Below the pieces are notes generated by a model. The model did no database searches and was not told the origin of the DNA. It saw only the letters and a program-made list of their open reading frames with translations. 52,093 bases of DNA from Bradyrhizobium hipponense (GTDB lineage: Bacteria; Pseudomonadota; Alphaproteobacteria; Rhizobiales; Xanthobacteraceae), in the NCBI RefSeq assembly GCF_008123965.1, contig NZ_VSTH01000184.1:1-52093 (forward strand). Reading direction: 5' to 3'. Numbering within the stretch: the first letter of the stretch is position 1; every line of letters begins with the position of its first letter. Both the position numbers and the translations under genes were made by a program. Shown here piece by piece: positions 43,393 through 51,836 of the stretch.

Positions 43393-44018
43393 CTACTTAC
43401 TTCCTCCTGATCCCTGCACGGCGTTGTCCGCATGATTCCAGTCAGGACACTTTTCGTGATCGCGCCTGACTTCGTAGGTGCGCAGCGCATCGATGAACCG
43501 ATCACCGGCGACGTTCACGGAACCGGCGTTCTCTATGTGCAGCACGTCATTTCCTCCGATCGGCCCCATTACGCTTCGCTCAAGGCGTCGCTTCAACAAA
43601 GGTTCACTTTCCCGTCCGCGTCCCCTCCAAGCGCTTGGACAAGACCGCAACGGGTGCAGTGACATTGACGACACGTAGTTGCGCATAGCGCTGACGGGCC
43701 AATGGCCCGGGAGCCATTCGCGATCACGACGGCGCCGCAATCAAGCTGGTCCTCGACTGTCGCAGGAATCCCGTAGAAAAGCCCATGCGCCTGCCAGTGC
43801 AGGGCGAACGCGCCGGCGCGGCGTTGGAATTCTTCGATATCGACAGATTCGTGATCCTCGCCGACGGATGGAGGCCTGGTGATAACCCGACGGGCGAAAT
43901 GAAAGCTTGGATCGGACCGCAACTGCGCGCGCGCATAATCGATCAGGGTATCCTTGCCCGCACCGCTGGGGCCAACGACGAGAATCAGGTGGGCCACGCG
44001 CAGAGGACATGGGCTCAT
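43393..44018 (-). pseudogene. phnN: phnN, ribose 1,5-bisphosphate phosphokinase, with two frameshifts
   Basis: The N-terminal two-thirds is a normal PhnN: Walker A VVGPSGAGKDTLIDYAR, RRVITRPPS and GAVVIANGSRA. At about 43695 the reading moves to a second frame (QRYAQLRVVNVTAPVAVLSK), and at about 43620 to a third (RGRESEPLLKRRLERS, then GNDVLHIENAGSVNVAG), which ends at 43393. Joined, the protein would be about 208 residues, against about 185 for E. coli PhnN. It overlaps the DUF1045 stop (ATGA). The uninterrupted first frame stops at 43593. The enzyme would make PRPP from ribose 1,5-bisphosphate; here it is probably inactive or mis-sequenced. Confidence 0.8.
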
Positions 44019-44749
44019 ACCGCCTCCTTGAGGAGGCTACGGCTCCTCAAGGCAAACTGGGATCGCACGACAAAATCAGCGTCGGAATGTTCCTGAGCAA
44101 AGAGGGAAAGGGCGTCGATGCTGTAATCTTCGAGGAGCAAAGGTACGAAGACCGCATCCAACTCCTGCCGTACTTCGGCCTGACTATCAGCAGGAATACG
44201 ATCGGTTAGGGTCATGTGGAAGCGGAAGCGATCGAAAACGTACGGGTAGCCCCATCGCGCAAGATGAGTGGTCTCGATGTCGTCAAGCGGACTGCATAAA
44301 CGTCGTTGAAACTCGCCCGGACTCAGCGGCGCTCGAAAGCGGTCGAACTCTTCTACGATGCACGAGGCAAAGCCGTGCAAAGTGGGAATCGGACTCACAG
44401 GAACCAGCGCAAAAAAACCACCCAGCAGATCGACTTTCAGAGGACCGATTGGGCATGAAGGCCAAGCTGTTACGAACGTGCGAAGCGCCCGCTCCAGCTC
44501 CTCAACCGAACACCCCTCTTTCAGCCGGAAGGGCGCTTTGAGCGTCGCGTGGAAGCCATAGCGGCTCGCCGCGGTGGTCCGTGCGCGGCGAGCCGAGTTC
44601 GTACCAGTGTCAGCGAGTCCAGCGGACGCAGTGGACGAGCTCCCAGCAAACGCATCGCGTCCGAGCCAGGCTCTCGCCGCCACCGTCAGCGGGTGTTCCG
44701 GCGCCGGAGTGTAGTAGATCGCATAGCGGGGCGAGGACGCTTCGGGCAT
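44015..44749 (-). CDS. DUF1045 phosphonate-operon 2H phosphoesterase-like protein
   Basis: A 244-residue protein of the DUF1045 family (phosphonate metabolism protein), found in C-P lyase operons. It has the paired His-x-Thr motifs of 2H phosphoesterases, GFHATLKAPF near 67-76 and FHMTLTDR near 180, and CIVEEFDRFRAPLSP between them. It probably acts on cyclic phosphoribosyl intermediates, perhaps in place of PhnP, which is absent from the window. It starts one base into the phnL stop (TAATG) and overlaps phnN by four bases. Confidence 0.85.
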   Translation of the reverse strand: MPEASSPRYAIYYTPAPEHPLTVAARAWLGRDAFAGSSSTASAGLADTGTNSARRARTTAASRYGFHATLKAPFRLKEGCSVEELERALRTFVTAWPSCPIGPLKVDLLGGFFALVPVSPIPTLHGFASCIVEEFDRFRAPLSPGEFQRRLCSPLDDIETTHLARWGYPYVFDRFRFHMTLTDRIPADSQAEVRQELDAVFVPLLLEDYSIDALSLFAQEHSDADFVVRSQFALRSRSLLKEAV

Positions 44750-45483
44750 TATGCGACAGGTTCTACCGCTGTAATATTGCGCCGAGACTTGCGAACGGAC
44801 GACTGGGCCACTTTGAACAGGCGGTCGGCCACAGCCTCACGCACCTCCTCATCATGGAAAATGCCGACGATGGCAGCCCCACGCGCCTTGGCCTCTTTGA
44901 TCAGTTCGACCACGCTCTGGCGGTTGGCGGCGTCGAGCGAGGCTGTCGGTTCATCGAGTAGCAGGACCGGGTAGTCGACCATGAAGCCGCGAGCGATGTT
45001 GACGCGCTGCTGCTCGCCCCCCGAGAATGTGGCGGGCGCCAGCGACCAGAGCCGCTTGGGGATGTTGAGGCGGGCAAGCAGCGCCTTCGCCTTCGCATGC
45101 GCTTCGTCCGCCGGAATACCAATGGTGGTCGCCGGTTCGGTGACGATGTCGATGGTGGCGACGCGAGGGATGACCCGGAGAAATTGGCTGACATAGCCGA
45201 TCGTGCGGCGCCGCACCTCGACCACTTCCCAAGGCTCGGCGTTGACGAGGTCGATCGATTCGTCGCCATGTTGCACGATGATGTGCCCAGCGTCCGGCTT
45301 ATAGTTGGCATACAGCGATCGCAGCAACGTCGACTTGCCGGCCCCGGAGGGGCCATGCAGGCAGATGCACTCTCCCGCGCGGACCTCAAGTGAGATGTCG
45401 TCAAAGACGCCGATCTCTGCGCCGCCCTGGGTATGAAGCGTGAAGGTCTTGGAAAGGCCGCCAACGCTGATGAGGATGATCAT
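44749..45483 (-). CDS. phnL: PhnL, ABC-type ATPase of the C-P lyase system
   Basis: A 244-residue ABC ATPase: Walker A HGPSGAGKSTLL near 44-54, YVSQFLRVIPRV Q-loop, signature FSGGEQQRVNIA, Walker B YPVLLLDEPTASLD. Like E. coli PhnL (226 residues) it has no membrane partner and associates with the C-P lyase core complex with PhnK. It is 15 bases downstream of phnK. ATG at 45483; no unusual residues seen. Confidence 0.9.
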   Translation of the reverse strand: MIILISVGGLSKTFTLHTQGGAEIGVFDDISLEVRAGECICLHGPSGAGKSTLLRSLYANYKPDAGHIIVQHGDESIDLVNAEPWEVVEVRRRTIGYVSQFLRVIPRVATIDIVTEPATTIGIPADEAHAKAKALLARLNIPKRLWSLAPATFSGGEQQRVNIARGFMVDYPVLLLDEPTASLDAANRQSVVELIKEAKARGAAIVGIFHDEEVREAVADRLFKVAQSSVRKSRRNITAVEPVA

Positions 45484-45498
45484 GACCGGTGCCTTTCC

Positions 45499-46278
45499 TT
45501 AGACCTGCAGCACGGATGAGACGAGCAGTTGCGTATAGGGGTGGTGAGGATCATCCAGCACTTGGTCGGTGAGTCCCTCCTCGATGACGCGCCCGCGCTG
45601 CATCACCATCAACCGGTCGGCGAGCAGACGCGCCACGCCGATATCGTGGGTGACGACAACAACGGCAATGCCAAGTTCGCGAACGAGGCCACGCAGCAGG
45701 TCAAGCAGCTTTGCCTGGACGGAGACATCGAGGCCGCCGGTCGGCTCGTCCATCAGCACGAGGCGTGGGTGGGTAGCGAGGCCCCGGGCGATCTGAAGCC
45801 GTTGTTGCATGCCGCCGGAGAAGATCTCGGGCAGGTCGTCGATGCGCCACCCCTCGATATCGACCTTCTCAAGCCATTCCAGCGCCGTCGCACGTAAGGA
45901 GCCGTAGTGGCGGCCGCCGGCGGCCATCAGAGGCTCGGCAATATTGCCTCCGGCGCTGATATCGAGGCGCAATCCATCACGCGGATTTTGGTGGATAAGT
46001 GAGGCCGTCGTCGGCAGGAATTGCTCGCGCGAGGCTTCGTCCATTGCCCAGATATCGACGACATGATCATCGGAGGCAACCAGCACTTTGCCCTCATCCG
46101 GCTGGATGCGGCCCGCAAGGCAGCGGAGCAGCGTCGATTTACCCGAGCCGCTCTCTCCAACAATGCCGAGAACCTCACCCTGACGGAGCGAGAACGATAC
46201 CGTACTGCAAGCCGGAACACGCCCGAAAGTCTTGGAAAGACGCTCCACCCGGAGAATTTCCCTCGCTCTCGGTTTCAT
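45499..46278 (-). CDS. phnK: PhnK, ABC-type ATPase of the C-P lyase complex
   Basis: A 259-residue ABC ATPase: Walker A GESGSGKSTLL, the Q-loop in LIHQNPRDGLR, signature FSGGMQQRLQIARGL, Walker B LVLMDEPTGGLDV and the His switch VVVTHDIGV. PhnK binds PhnJ in the core complex and is needed for phosphonate breakdown in vivo. The ATG overlaps the phnJ stop (ATGA at 46275-46278). Length matches the family (E. coli 252). Confidence 0.9.
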   Translation of the reverse strand: MKPRAREILRVERLSKTFGRVPACSTVSFSLRQGEVLGIVGESGSGKSTLLRCLAGRIQPDEGKVLVASDDHVVDIWAMDEASREQFLPTTASLIHQNPRDGLRLDISAGGNIAEPLMAAGGRHYGSLRATALEWLEKVDIEGWRIDDLPEIFSGGMQQRLQIARGLATHPRLVLMDEPTGGLDVSVQAKLLDLLRGLVRELGIAVVVVTHDIGVARLLADRLMVMQRGRVIEEGLTDQVLDDPHHPYTQLLVSSVLQV

Positions 46279-47141
46279 GACTCAGTCCTTTCGCCGCGCC
46301 GCTCGGCGCAATAGGCGGTATCCGAACATACAAAGGCCCGCCTACCGCCATCGTCGAGCAGGATTTCGTCGAGATAGCTGTCCTGCGCGCCGCAAGCCGA
46401 ACAACACGCCTCGAAGCGCTGCACCGTGAAGGGGTAGTCGGCGAAATCGAGGCTTTTGACCTCTGTGAAAGGTGGGATGGCGTGAATTCGTCGCTCTCGC
46501 CCCGCACCGAAAAGCGCAAGCGCGCGGCTGCGATGAAGTTTTGGATTATCGAATTTCGGGATCGGCGATGGCGAGGCAAGATAGCGCCCGTTGACCACGA
46601 CCGGATAGTCGCTCGACATGGCGATGTGGCCAAGCCGAGAAATATCCTCGTAGAGACGCACGTACATTACGCCGTAGCGCGCAAAGGCATGGATCTTCCG
46701 GGCGACCGCTTCCTCCGTAATAAAGCGGCGCAAAGGCTCTGGCTGCGGTTGCTGGAAGACGATGATCTGATCTTCGGTGAGTGCTCGCTCGGGAATCCGG
46801 TGGCGCGTCTGGATGATCGTCGCCTCGCCAGTGCGCTCAGTCGTGGCGACACCGGAGACCTCGGCGAAGAATCGCCTTATGGAGACGGCATTGGTAGTGT
46901 CATCGGCGCCCTGGTCAATCACCTTCAGCCGGTCGTCCCGGCCGAGAAGGCTCGCCGTCACTTGGAGGCCGCCAGTGCCCCAGCCGGGGGGAAGCGGCAT
47001 CTCGCGGCTGCCGAACGGCACCTGGTAGCCGGGCACGGCCACCGCCTTCAGGATTGCCCGCCGGATCATCCGTTTCGTCATCTCATCGAGATAGGCGAAG
47101 CTGTAGACGTCGTCGTCGTCAAATGCGAGGTCAGTCTCCAC
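46275..47141 (-). CDS. phnJ: PhnJ, radical-SAM C-P lyase
   Basis: A 288-residue catalytic subunit that cleaves the carbon-phosphorus bond of 5-phosphoribosyl 1-phosphonates. The four functional cysteines are Cys247, Cys250, Cys272 and Cys278, with exactly the E. coli spacing (C-x2-C-x21-C-x5-C), and Gly38 in VPGYQVPF corresponds to the radical-bearing Gly32. GTG at 47141 is chosen as it gives the normal N-terminus (METDLAFDDD) and an 11-base overlap with phnI; a longer frame to 47198 is less likely. The enzyme looks intact. Confidence 0.9.
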   Translation of the reverse strand: METDLAFDDDDVYSFAYLDEMTKRMIRRAILKAVAVPGYQVPFGSREMPLPPGWGTGGLQVTASLLGRDDRLKVIDQGADDTTNAVSIRRFFAEVSGVATTERTGEATIIQTRHRIPERALTEDQIIVFQQPQPEPLRRFITEEAVARKIHAFARYGVMYVRLYEDISRLGHIAMSSDYPVVVNGRYLASPSPIPKFDNPKLHRSRALALFGAGRERRIHAIPPFTEVKSLDFADYPFTVQRFEACCSACGAQDSYLDEILLDDGGRRAFVCSDTAYCAERRGERTES

Positions 47142-48315
47142 CCTGCGCCTCCATGATCGGGGCCAACCCGGCGACGGGTTTGAGGCCGGGGTCTGCATGC
47201 CGTTCCGCGTAGTCCGCCCGCATCTGGCCGAGCAACTGCAGCTCGGCCTGAAAATCGACGTAGTGGGGCAGCTTCAGGTGCTGCACCAGGCCAGAGGCCG
47301 CAACGCTGTCTGAATGGGAGAGGACGAATTCGTCATCCTGTGCTGGATAGGCGACCGTTTCGCCCAGTTCGGCTGATCGCAGCGCCCGGTCGAGCATCGC
47401 CATCGAGATCGCCTTGCGTTCGCCATGACCGAACACGAGGCCATAGCCCCGCGTATAACGGGGGGGCAGCGAGCCGTCGCGGGTGGTCAGATGTACTGTC
47501 TGGCATTCGGTCAGACGGATGGCGCCGATGCCGACCGATATGTCGAGTTCGGGGATGCTTAGGACTACCGTCACGTCACCGTAGCGCAGTTCGGCGATGA
47601 AGGGATGGCTGCGCCCATAGCCCCGCATAGTCGAATAGCAAAGCCCCATCAGGAATCCCTCGTCACCCCGGGCAAGACTCTGCAGCCGCTGGTCCCGTCT
47701 GGACGGAAACACCACGGGGTCGCGAGTGATGTCAGCGACCTTTCCTTCTTCATCCGGCCGGGCGTTCTCCACGATCTCGGCCCGCGCAAGCACACCGCAG
47801 TCTCTCGTCAAGGCACAGGCCGCCGCGTCAAGCATACAATCTCGGTTGCGCCCCTCGTTTTTCTCCGCTCCCTCGCCGTCGAGATCGGAGAGATCGTCAC
47901 TTCCCGCTTCTCCCATCAGGGCGACATCGAGGATGCGGTGGGTATAGTCGTAGGTCGGCCCGAGGAGCTGGCCGCCCGGCACGTCCTTGTGGGTCGTCGC
48001 GATCCGCCGGCGCACCACCATTGCCGACGTGTCAACCGGTTTGGCATGCCCGAAACGGGTGAGCGTTGTCCGGAAGGCGCGCAATAGGTAGATCGCCTCA
48101 GTGAGGTCGCCTTCGGCCTGCTTGATCGCCAGCGCCGCCAATCCCGGGTCATAGAGCGAGCCCTCGCTCATCACGCGGTCAACAGCGAGCGACAATTGCT
48201 CGCGGATTTGGTCGACGCTTAGATCGACAATCGCCGGGTTGCCGCGCCGGCGCTTGGCAAGCAGACGGTGCGAGGCGGCAATGGCGGCTTCACCGCCCTT
48301 GATCGAGGTGATCAT
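47131..48315 (-). CDS. phnI: PhnI, C-P lyase core subunit
   Basis: A 394-residue subunit of the PhnGHIJ core that, with G, H and L, attaches the phosphonate to ribose of ATP, releasing adenine. Typical features: N-terminal IKGGEAAIAASHRLLAKRRR, LLGPTYDYTHRILD near 118, GYGRSHPFIAELRYGD and ITLTECQ-like IRLTECQTVHL. The ATG overlaps the phnH stop (ATGA at 48312-48315), and the tail overlaps phnJ. Slightly longer than E. coli PhnI (354). Confidence 0.9.
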   Translation of the reverse strand: MITSIKGGEAAIAASHRLLAKRRRGNPAIVDLSVDQIREQLSLAVDRVMSEGSLYDPGLAALAIKQAEGDLTEAIYLLRAFRTTLTRFGHAKPVDTSAMVVRRRIATTHKDVPGGQLLGPTYDYTHRILDVALMGEAGSDDLSDLDGEGAEKNEGRNRDCMLDAAACALTRDCGVLARAEIVENARPDEEGKVADITRDPVVFPSRRDQRLQSLARGDEGFLMGLCYSTMRGYGRSHPFIAELRYGDVTVVLSIPELDISVGIGAIRLTECQTVHLTTRDGSLPPRYTRGYGLVFGHGERKAISMAMLDRALRSAELGETVAYPAQDDEFVLSHSDSVAASGLVQHLKLPHYVDFQAELQLLGQMRADYAERHADPGLKPVAGLAPIMEAQGGD

Positions 48316-48908
48316 GGTGCCTCAACCTTGGTGGAACGCGGGAGGCCGATGACGATGCGGTCATCGGTGAGGAAGATGTCGACGCCGAGCGGATAGCGCG
48401 CGGCGTTCTCATGCCAGGCCTGCCAGAACCAGCCCGGCAGGCCGCGGGGTGCGAGGCTTGCGGTGGTCTCGATCCCAGGCCCAGAGAGGCGGACGGAGGG
48501 CCCGCCAGTGAGTGCGGGCAACTGGAGGATCAGCGTTGTGGACCGGTCGGGGTAGGCGGCCTCGCCCGGATGGAATTCGTTGAGCCCCGGCAGCCGGCCG
48601 GCATCACCGATCAGGGCGATGGCTGCGGCCTTCGGATCGGCAATCTGCGGCGCGTTTGTATGAAAATGAAGGTAGCGCCGGACCGGCTCAGTCGACAGCG
48701 CCGGGTCAAGCCAGATCGGGCAATCGGCGTCGGCGAGCGTAAGAGCGATCGCGGCGAGCGGCCCGCCCATCGGCGCCGGCGGCTGCGCAGGGCCGGTAAG
48801 CGAAACGGGGGTGCCGGGTCGTGAGAGTGCCTTCAGGAGCCGGCGGAAGGCCGACTGCGAGTCGTGAACGGGATCGCGGAAGGCGGGCGGTATCAGATCA
48901 GCCGTCAT
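48312..48908 (-). CDS. phnH: PhnH, C-P lyase core subunit
   Basis: A 198-residue protein starting MTADLIPPAFRDPVHDSQ, with FRRLLKALSRPGTP and the conserved PGIETTASLAPRGLPGWFW near 150. It belongs to the PhnGHIJ core complex and has a PLP-transferase-like fold without PLP. The ATG at 48908 overlaps the phnG stop (ATGA), which fixes the start; a longer open frame upstream is a shadow of phnG. Length matches E. coli (194). Confidence 0.9.
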   Translation of the reverse strand: MTADLIPPAFRDPVHDSQSAFRRLLKALSRPGTPVSLTGPAQPPAPMGGPLAAIALTLADADCPIWLDPALSTEPVRRYLHFHTNAPQIADPKAAAIALIGDAGRLPGLNEFHPGEAAYPDRSTTLILQLPALTGGPSVRLSGPGIETTASLAPRGLPGWFWQAWHENAARYPLGVDIFLTDDRIVIGLPRSTKVEAP

Positions 48909-49384
48909 TCGCCGCTGGCCTCCCGCCCCAGCATGAAGAAATCGACCTTGCTCTGTTGAGCCTCGCGCCGGACCGCTTCCTCCTCTACGTGCACGCAACG
49001 CCTGAGCGCGGCGATGATCGCGGTGATCGTGCCAGTCGCTTTGACTTGGTCGCGTTGAATCAGCCCGTCGAATAGCGCAGCAAGTGCGGCGTGGCGCTTG
49101 TTGCGACCGAGCACATAGGCGATGCCGATCTCGCCCGTCTCGATCTGAACTGTGCAACGCGTTACCGTTGCCTCCCCAACATTGAAGACCGCGCCAGTGC
49201 GCCCAACCGCTCCCTGGAGCATGACGGCGCCATATTCCGGCCGACGAATCCATTGAAACTTAGGACGTACGATCGTCGCCCAGTGTCGCTCCAGTTCGGA
49301 GAGCGGCGCCTTCGCGAGCAAGGTTATCCAATCTTGACGGTTGCATTGATCGCCTGGAGCGATGTGCGTCGGGGATATATCCAC
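48905..49384 (-). CDS. phnG: PhnG, C-P lyase core subunit
   Basis: A 159-residue protein with the PhnG pattern: RQDWITLLAKAPLSELERHW, RPEYGAVMLQGAVGRTGAVF, NVGEATVTRCTVQ and GIAYVLGRNKRHAAL. It is one of the four core subunits of the C-P lyase. The start is uncertain: GTG at 49384 gives a normal length, while TTG at 49429 would overlap phnM by 28 bases. The stop overlaps phnH by four bases. Confidence 0.85.
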   Translation of the reverse strand: MDISPTHIAPGDQCNRQDWITLLAKAPLSELERHWATIVRPKFQWIRRPEYGAVMLQGAVGRTGAVFNVGEATVTRCTVQIETGEIGIAYVLGRNKRHAALAALFDGLIQRDQVKATGTITAIIAALRRCVHVEEEAVRREAQQSKVDFFMLGREASGE

Positions 49385-49401
49385 TTCTCTCTCACCCCGC
49401 G

Positions 49402-50571
49402 TCAGAGCACCTGCCGGCCGGCCGTCCAAACCGCGCGGACAATCGGACCGGCCCGGTCAGCGACGCGGACGAGATCGGCACGCTTGCCCGTCGCGATCTC
49501 GCCACGATCGGCGAGCCCGAAGGCCTCTGCCGGGCGCAAGCTTCCAAGCGCCACCGCCTCCGCAAGAGTCGGCCCGTCGGACTGACCTGCCAGGTACCAG
49601 ATCGCGCGTAAGATGCTCGCGGGAATATAATCCGAGCTGATGATGTCGATGAGCCCGTTCTGCGCCAACTCCCTCACCGATACATTGCCGATGTGGGAGC
49701 GTCCTGCGACGAGGTTGGGACCGCCGACGATAATCGTCATGCCGGCGGCGCGGGCCGCCTTTGCCGCCGCCAACGTGATTGGGAATTCAGAGATCGCGAG
49801 GCCGTAGGTCACCGCTTCCGCGATCTGAGCGGCCGTGGTGTCGTCATGGCTTGCGAAGGGCAGCCCCCGTGCACGACAGTGCGCCACCAAGCGACGTCGA
49901 TTGTCTTCGGTACAGTCCGCTGTGCTGGCCACGGCGGTGATCGCCGCCTCGATTTCTACCTCAGGCGTATTCTTCCGCCGTTCAAGATAGCGGAAGCGGT
50001 TTGGGTCCCGGCGTGGGCTATCATCCATGATTGTCACGAATCGAAGTTCGGGATGATCGGCATGGGCGAGGAAGAGGTCTACAAGTTTGGGCTCGCGGGC
50101 ATCGCAGCGAAGATGGAGCAGGTGGTCGGCCCTAAGCAGCCCGTGCCGGCGTGCCTCGCCGAGGCCCTCCAGCATTATCGGCAACAGCCGCCGCCGCTCT
50201 GGATTACCCATCGCCCCGACGATGAGCGAATCGAACACGGTCGTGGTGCCGGCGGCGCAGAGCTGGATGTCGTGGGCGACCGCAGCGGCGAGGGGATCCC
50301 ACGTCACGCCGGCGCGGGGCAGAATCTGCTTTTCGAGGTGGTCGGTGTGAACGTCGATCAAGCCAGGCAACAGGTGGTCGCCGTCAACATCGAGCGCGCC
50401 CGAGGCGGTCGTCAGGCCGGTAGAAATGTCGGCAATCATTCCATCGACAATCTGAACCGTTCCGTTGAAACACTCCGATCGGGTCACGATCTTCGCATTC
50501 GTCAAAACAACTTCGCAAAATCGAGTGGCGTTTTGCCGCCTTCGAATTGGAGAATTTGCCGATTGACCCAT
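49402..50571 (-). CDS. phnM: PhnM, phosphoribosyl triphosphate diphosphohydrolase
   Basis: A 389-residue amidohydrolase-fold enzyme that removes diphosphate from the ribose triphosphonate made by PhnGHIL. Motifs: PGLIDVHTDHLEKQI (metal ligands), GTTTVFDSLIVG, HDDTTAAQIAEA and SSDYIPASILRA. It is the first gene of the operon here, whereas phnG usually leads. ATG at 50571 adds about 20 residues before the conserved LTNAKIV start, so a downstream start is possible. The promoter lies in the 180-base gap shared with phnF. Confidence 0.9.
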   Translation of the reverse strand: MGQSANSPIRRRQNATRFCEVVLTNAKIVTRSECFNGTVQIVDGMIADISTGLTTASGALDVDGDHLLPGLIDVHTDHLEKQILPRAGVTWDPLAAAVAHDIQLCAAGTTTVFDSLIVGAMGNPERRRLLPIMLEGLGEARRHGLLRADHLLHLRCDAREPKLVDLFLAHADHPELRFVTIMDDSPRRDPNRFRYLERRKNTPEVEIEAAITAVASTADCTEDNRRRLVAHCRARGLPFASHDDTTAAQIAEAVTYGLAISEFPITLAAAKAARAAGMTIIVGGPNLVAGRSHIGNVSVRELAQNGLIDIISSDYIPASILRAIWYLAGQSDGPTLAEAVALGSLRPAEAFGLADRGEIATGKRADLVRVADRAGPIVRAVWTAGRQVL

Positions 50572-50647
50572 CGGAGGGCGCCTCTTTCCTGTCTTTGAAC
50601 TGCTTGGGTTCTATCAGCTATCAAAGAGGCGACGAGAGACAGCTCAA

Positions 50648-50662
50648 TGACAAATCATGTCA
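50648..50662. promoter_or_regulatory. Inverted repeat in the phnM-phnF divergent promoter
   Basis: TGACAAATCATGTCA has arms TGACA and TGTCA around a five-base spacer and sits midway between the divergent phnM and phnF starts. It could be a regulator site or a Pho-box-like half-site pair (TGTCAT-type), since phosphonate operons are commonly induced by PhoB under phosphate limitation. It differs from the palindrome at 51587, so the two are unlikely to bind the same protein. Confidence 0.4.
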
Positions 50663-50752
50663 CTTTGACGGACTTGTACCCTTGTCTTCAAATAGAGCGG
50701 CTATGCCCGTGATAATCTTGCCTGGCCACGAAGCGGGCTGCGAGGGCTGAAC

Positions 50753-51511
50753 GTGCGAGATCCGATGCCATCTGCGAATGACGAGACGCTGCAACAGCGG
50801 CGTGGCGTAACCTCACGCTGGCGCCTGATCGAGCGGGTAATCGAACAAGAGATTCGCGCAGGGACATGGAGGCCTGGCGCCCGGTTGCCAGCGGAACTCG
50901 AACTCGCCGCCCGTTTCGAGGTCCACCGCAAGACGATTCGTCACGCGCTCTCCTCTCTGAGAGAGCGCAATCTCTTGAGAATCGAGCAGGGGCGCGGGGC
51001 CTTCGTCAAGGAACGGCTGGTGCGGCATCACATCGATCCGACGTCGCGCCTCAGTACGGCTTTGCGCGACATCCATCGGATCGGCGAAAGGCGCGTTCTC
51101 GGTTTCAGCCGGGTTCGGGTTGAAAGGGACCTCGGTCGCGACCTCAGGCTCGACCGCAACCATTTCGCCCGCAAGGTGGACACGATCACGATGGTGGACG
51201 GCCTCGCCATCGCCGTCGCATCCAGCTATTTTCCGTTGCCGCGCTTCGAACGCATTGAGCAAATCATCGTTGAAACCGGCAGTTTCACGCAGGCCTGGCG
51301 CAGATTCGGCGTGACAACCTACAAGCGCCACGAAACCAGGATTTCGGCAATCGCACTCTCCAAGGCCGATTCGGCGTCGCTCGGGCTGCCACAGCGCCAG
51401 CCAATGATCCTGGTGACCAACGTCAATGTCGACGCCGCTGGCGTTCCCATTGTGCTGTCGAGGGTGCGCGTCGCCCCCCAGCACATGGATTTGGTCTTCA
51501 ACTTCGACTAG
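50753..51511 (+). CDS. phnF: PhnF, GntR/HutC-family regulator
   Basis: A 252-residue regulator: a GntR winged helix (LIERVIEQEIRAGTWRPGAR, then AELELAARFEVHRKTIRHAL) and a HutC-type ligand-binding UTRA domain ending RVAPQHMDLVFNFD. PhnF controls phosphonate genes, usually as a repressor. GTG at 50753 is used; ATG at 50765 is an alternative. It is divergent from phnM and precedes the ABC transporter gene, placing it to control both. Confidence 0.85.
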   Translation: MRDPMPSANDETLQQRRGVTSRWRLIERVIEQEIRAGTWRPGARLPAELELAARFEVHRKTIRHALSSLRERNLLRIEQGRGAFVKERLVRHHIDPTSRLSTALRDIHRIGERRVLGFSRVRVERDLGRDLRLDRNHFARKVDTITMVDGLAIAVASSYFPLPRFERIEQIIVETGSFTQAWRRFGVTTYKRHETRISAIALSKADSASLGLPQRQPMILVTNVNVDAAGVPIVLSRVRVAPQHMDLVFNFD

Positions 51512-51586
51512 CTCGTCTCGTCCGTCTCGTCCTTCTATCAGGGCAGAGTTGTGACGCGCCGCGCTCTCTCCCCGGGCGGTGCCGAC

Positions 51587-51605
51587 ATGGTACGCACCGT
51601 ACCAT
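51587..51605. promoter_or_regulatory. Perfect palindrome, candidate PhnF operator
   Basis: ATGGTACGCACCGTACCAT is a perfect 8-3-8 inverted repeat. Its TGGT...ACCA ends resemble operators reported for GntR/HutC regulators, including mycobacterial PhnF as I recall. CACCGTA within it also pairs with TACGGTG at about 51618-51624, giving a second overlapping inverted repeat. It lies 230 bases before the transporter start. Confidence 0.55.
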
Positions 51606-51674
51606 CCTGGCCGATACGGTGGTAAAGGTTATATCTTTGCCCGTCATCCGGCCCGCATCCGGCTTCTGAACGCA

Positions 51675-51788
51675 CTCTAGCTCGCTCTAGATCGGGCCGC
51701 TCTAGGTCCGTCGAAATGGGTATGATTGGCGCAATGGTCCCGGTTCTGTCAGCGCGGCTTCATCCTCGCCCGGTAGAGATCCCTAGAG
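51675..51788. repeat. CTCTAG hexamer cluster
   Basis: CTCTAG occurs at 51675, 51685 and 51700, and its complement CTAGAG at 51783, in the leader of the transporter gene. The first two are one helical turn apart. Whether they bind a protein is unknown. Confidence 0.3.
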
Positions 51789-51836
51789 GCGCCTCGGCGA
51801 GAGGAGGGCCAAACCTCGCTGGAAAGACTTTGGCAG

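Larger units (their letters stand above)
51512..51836. other. Regulatory region between phnF and the ABC transporter gene
   Basis: A 325-base stretch without a gene but rich in repeats: the perfect palindrome at 51587-51605 and a set of CTCTAG hexamers further on, listed separately. The ribosome-binding site of the transporter gene is not obvious; GGAAAG lies 16 bases upstream. Confidence 0.5.
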
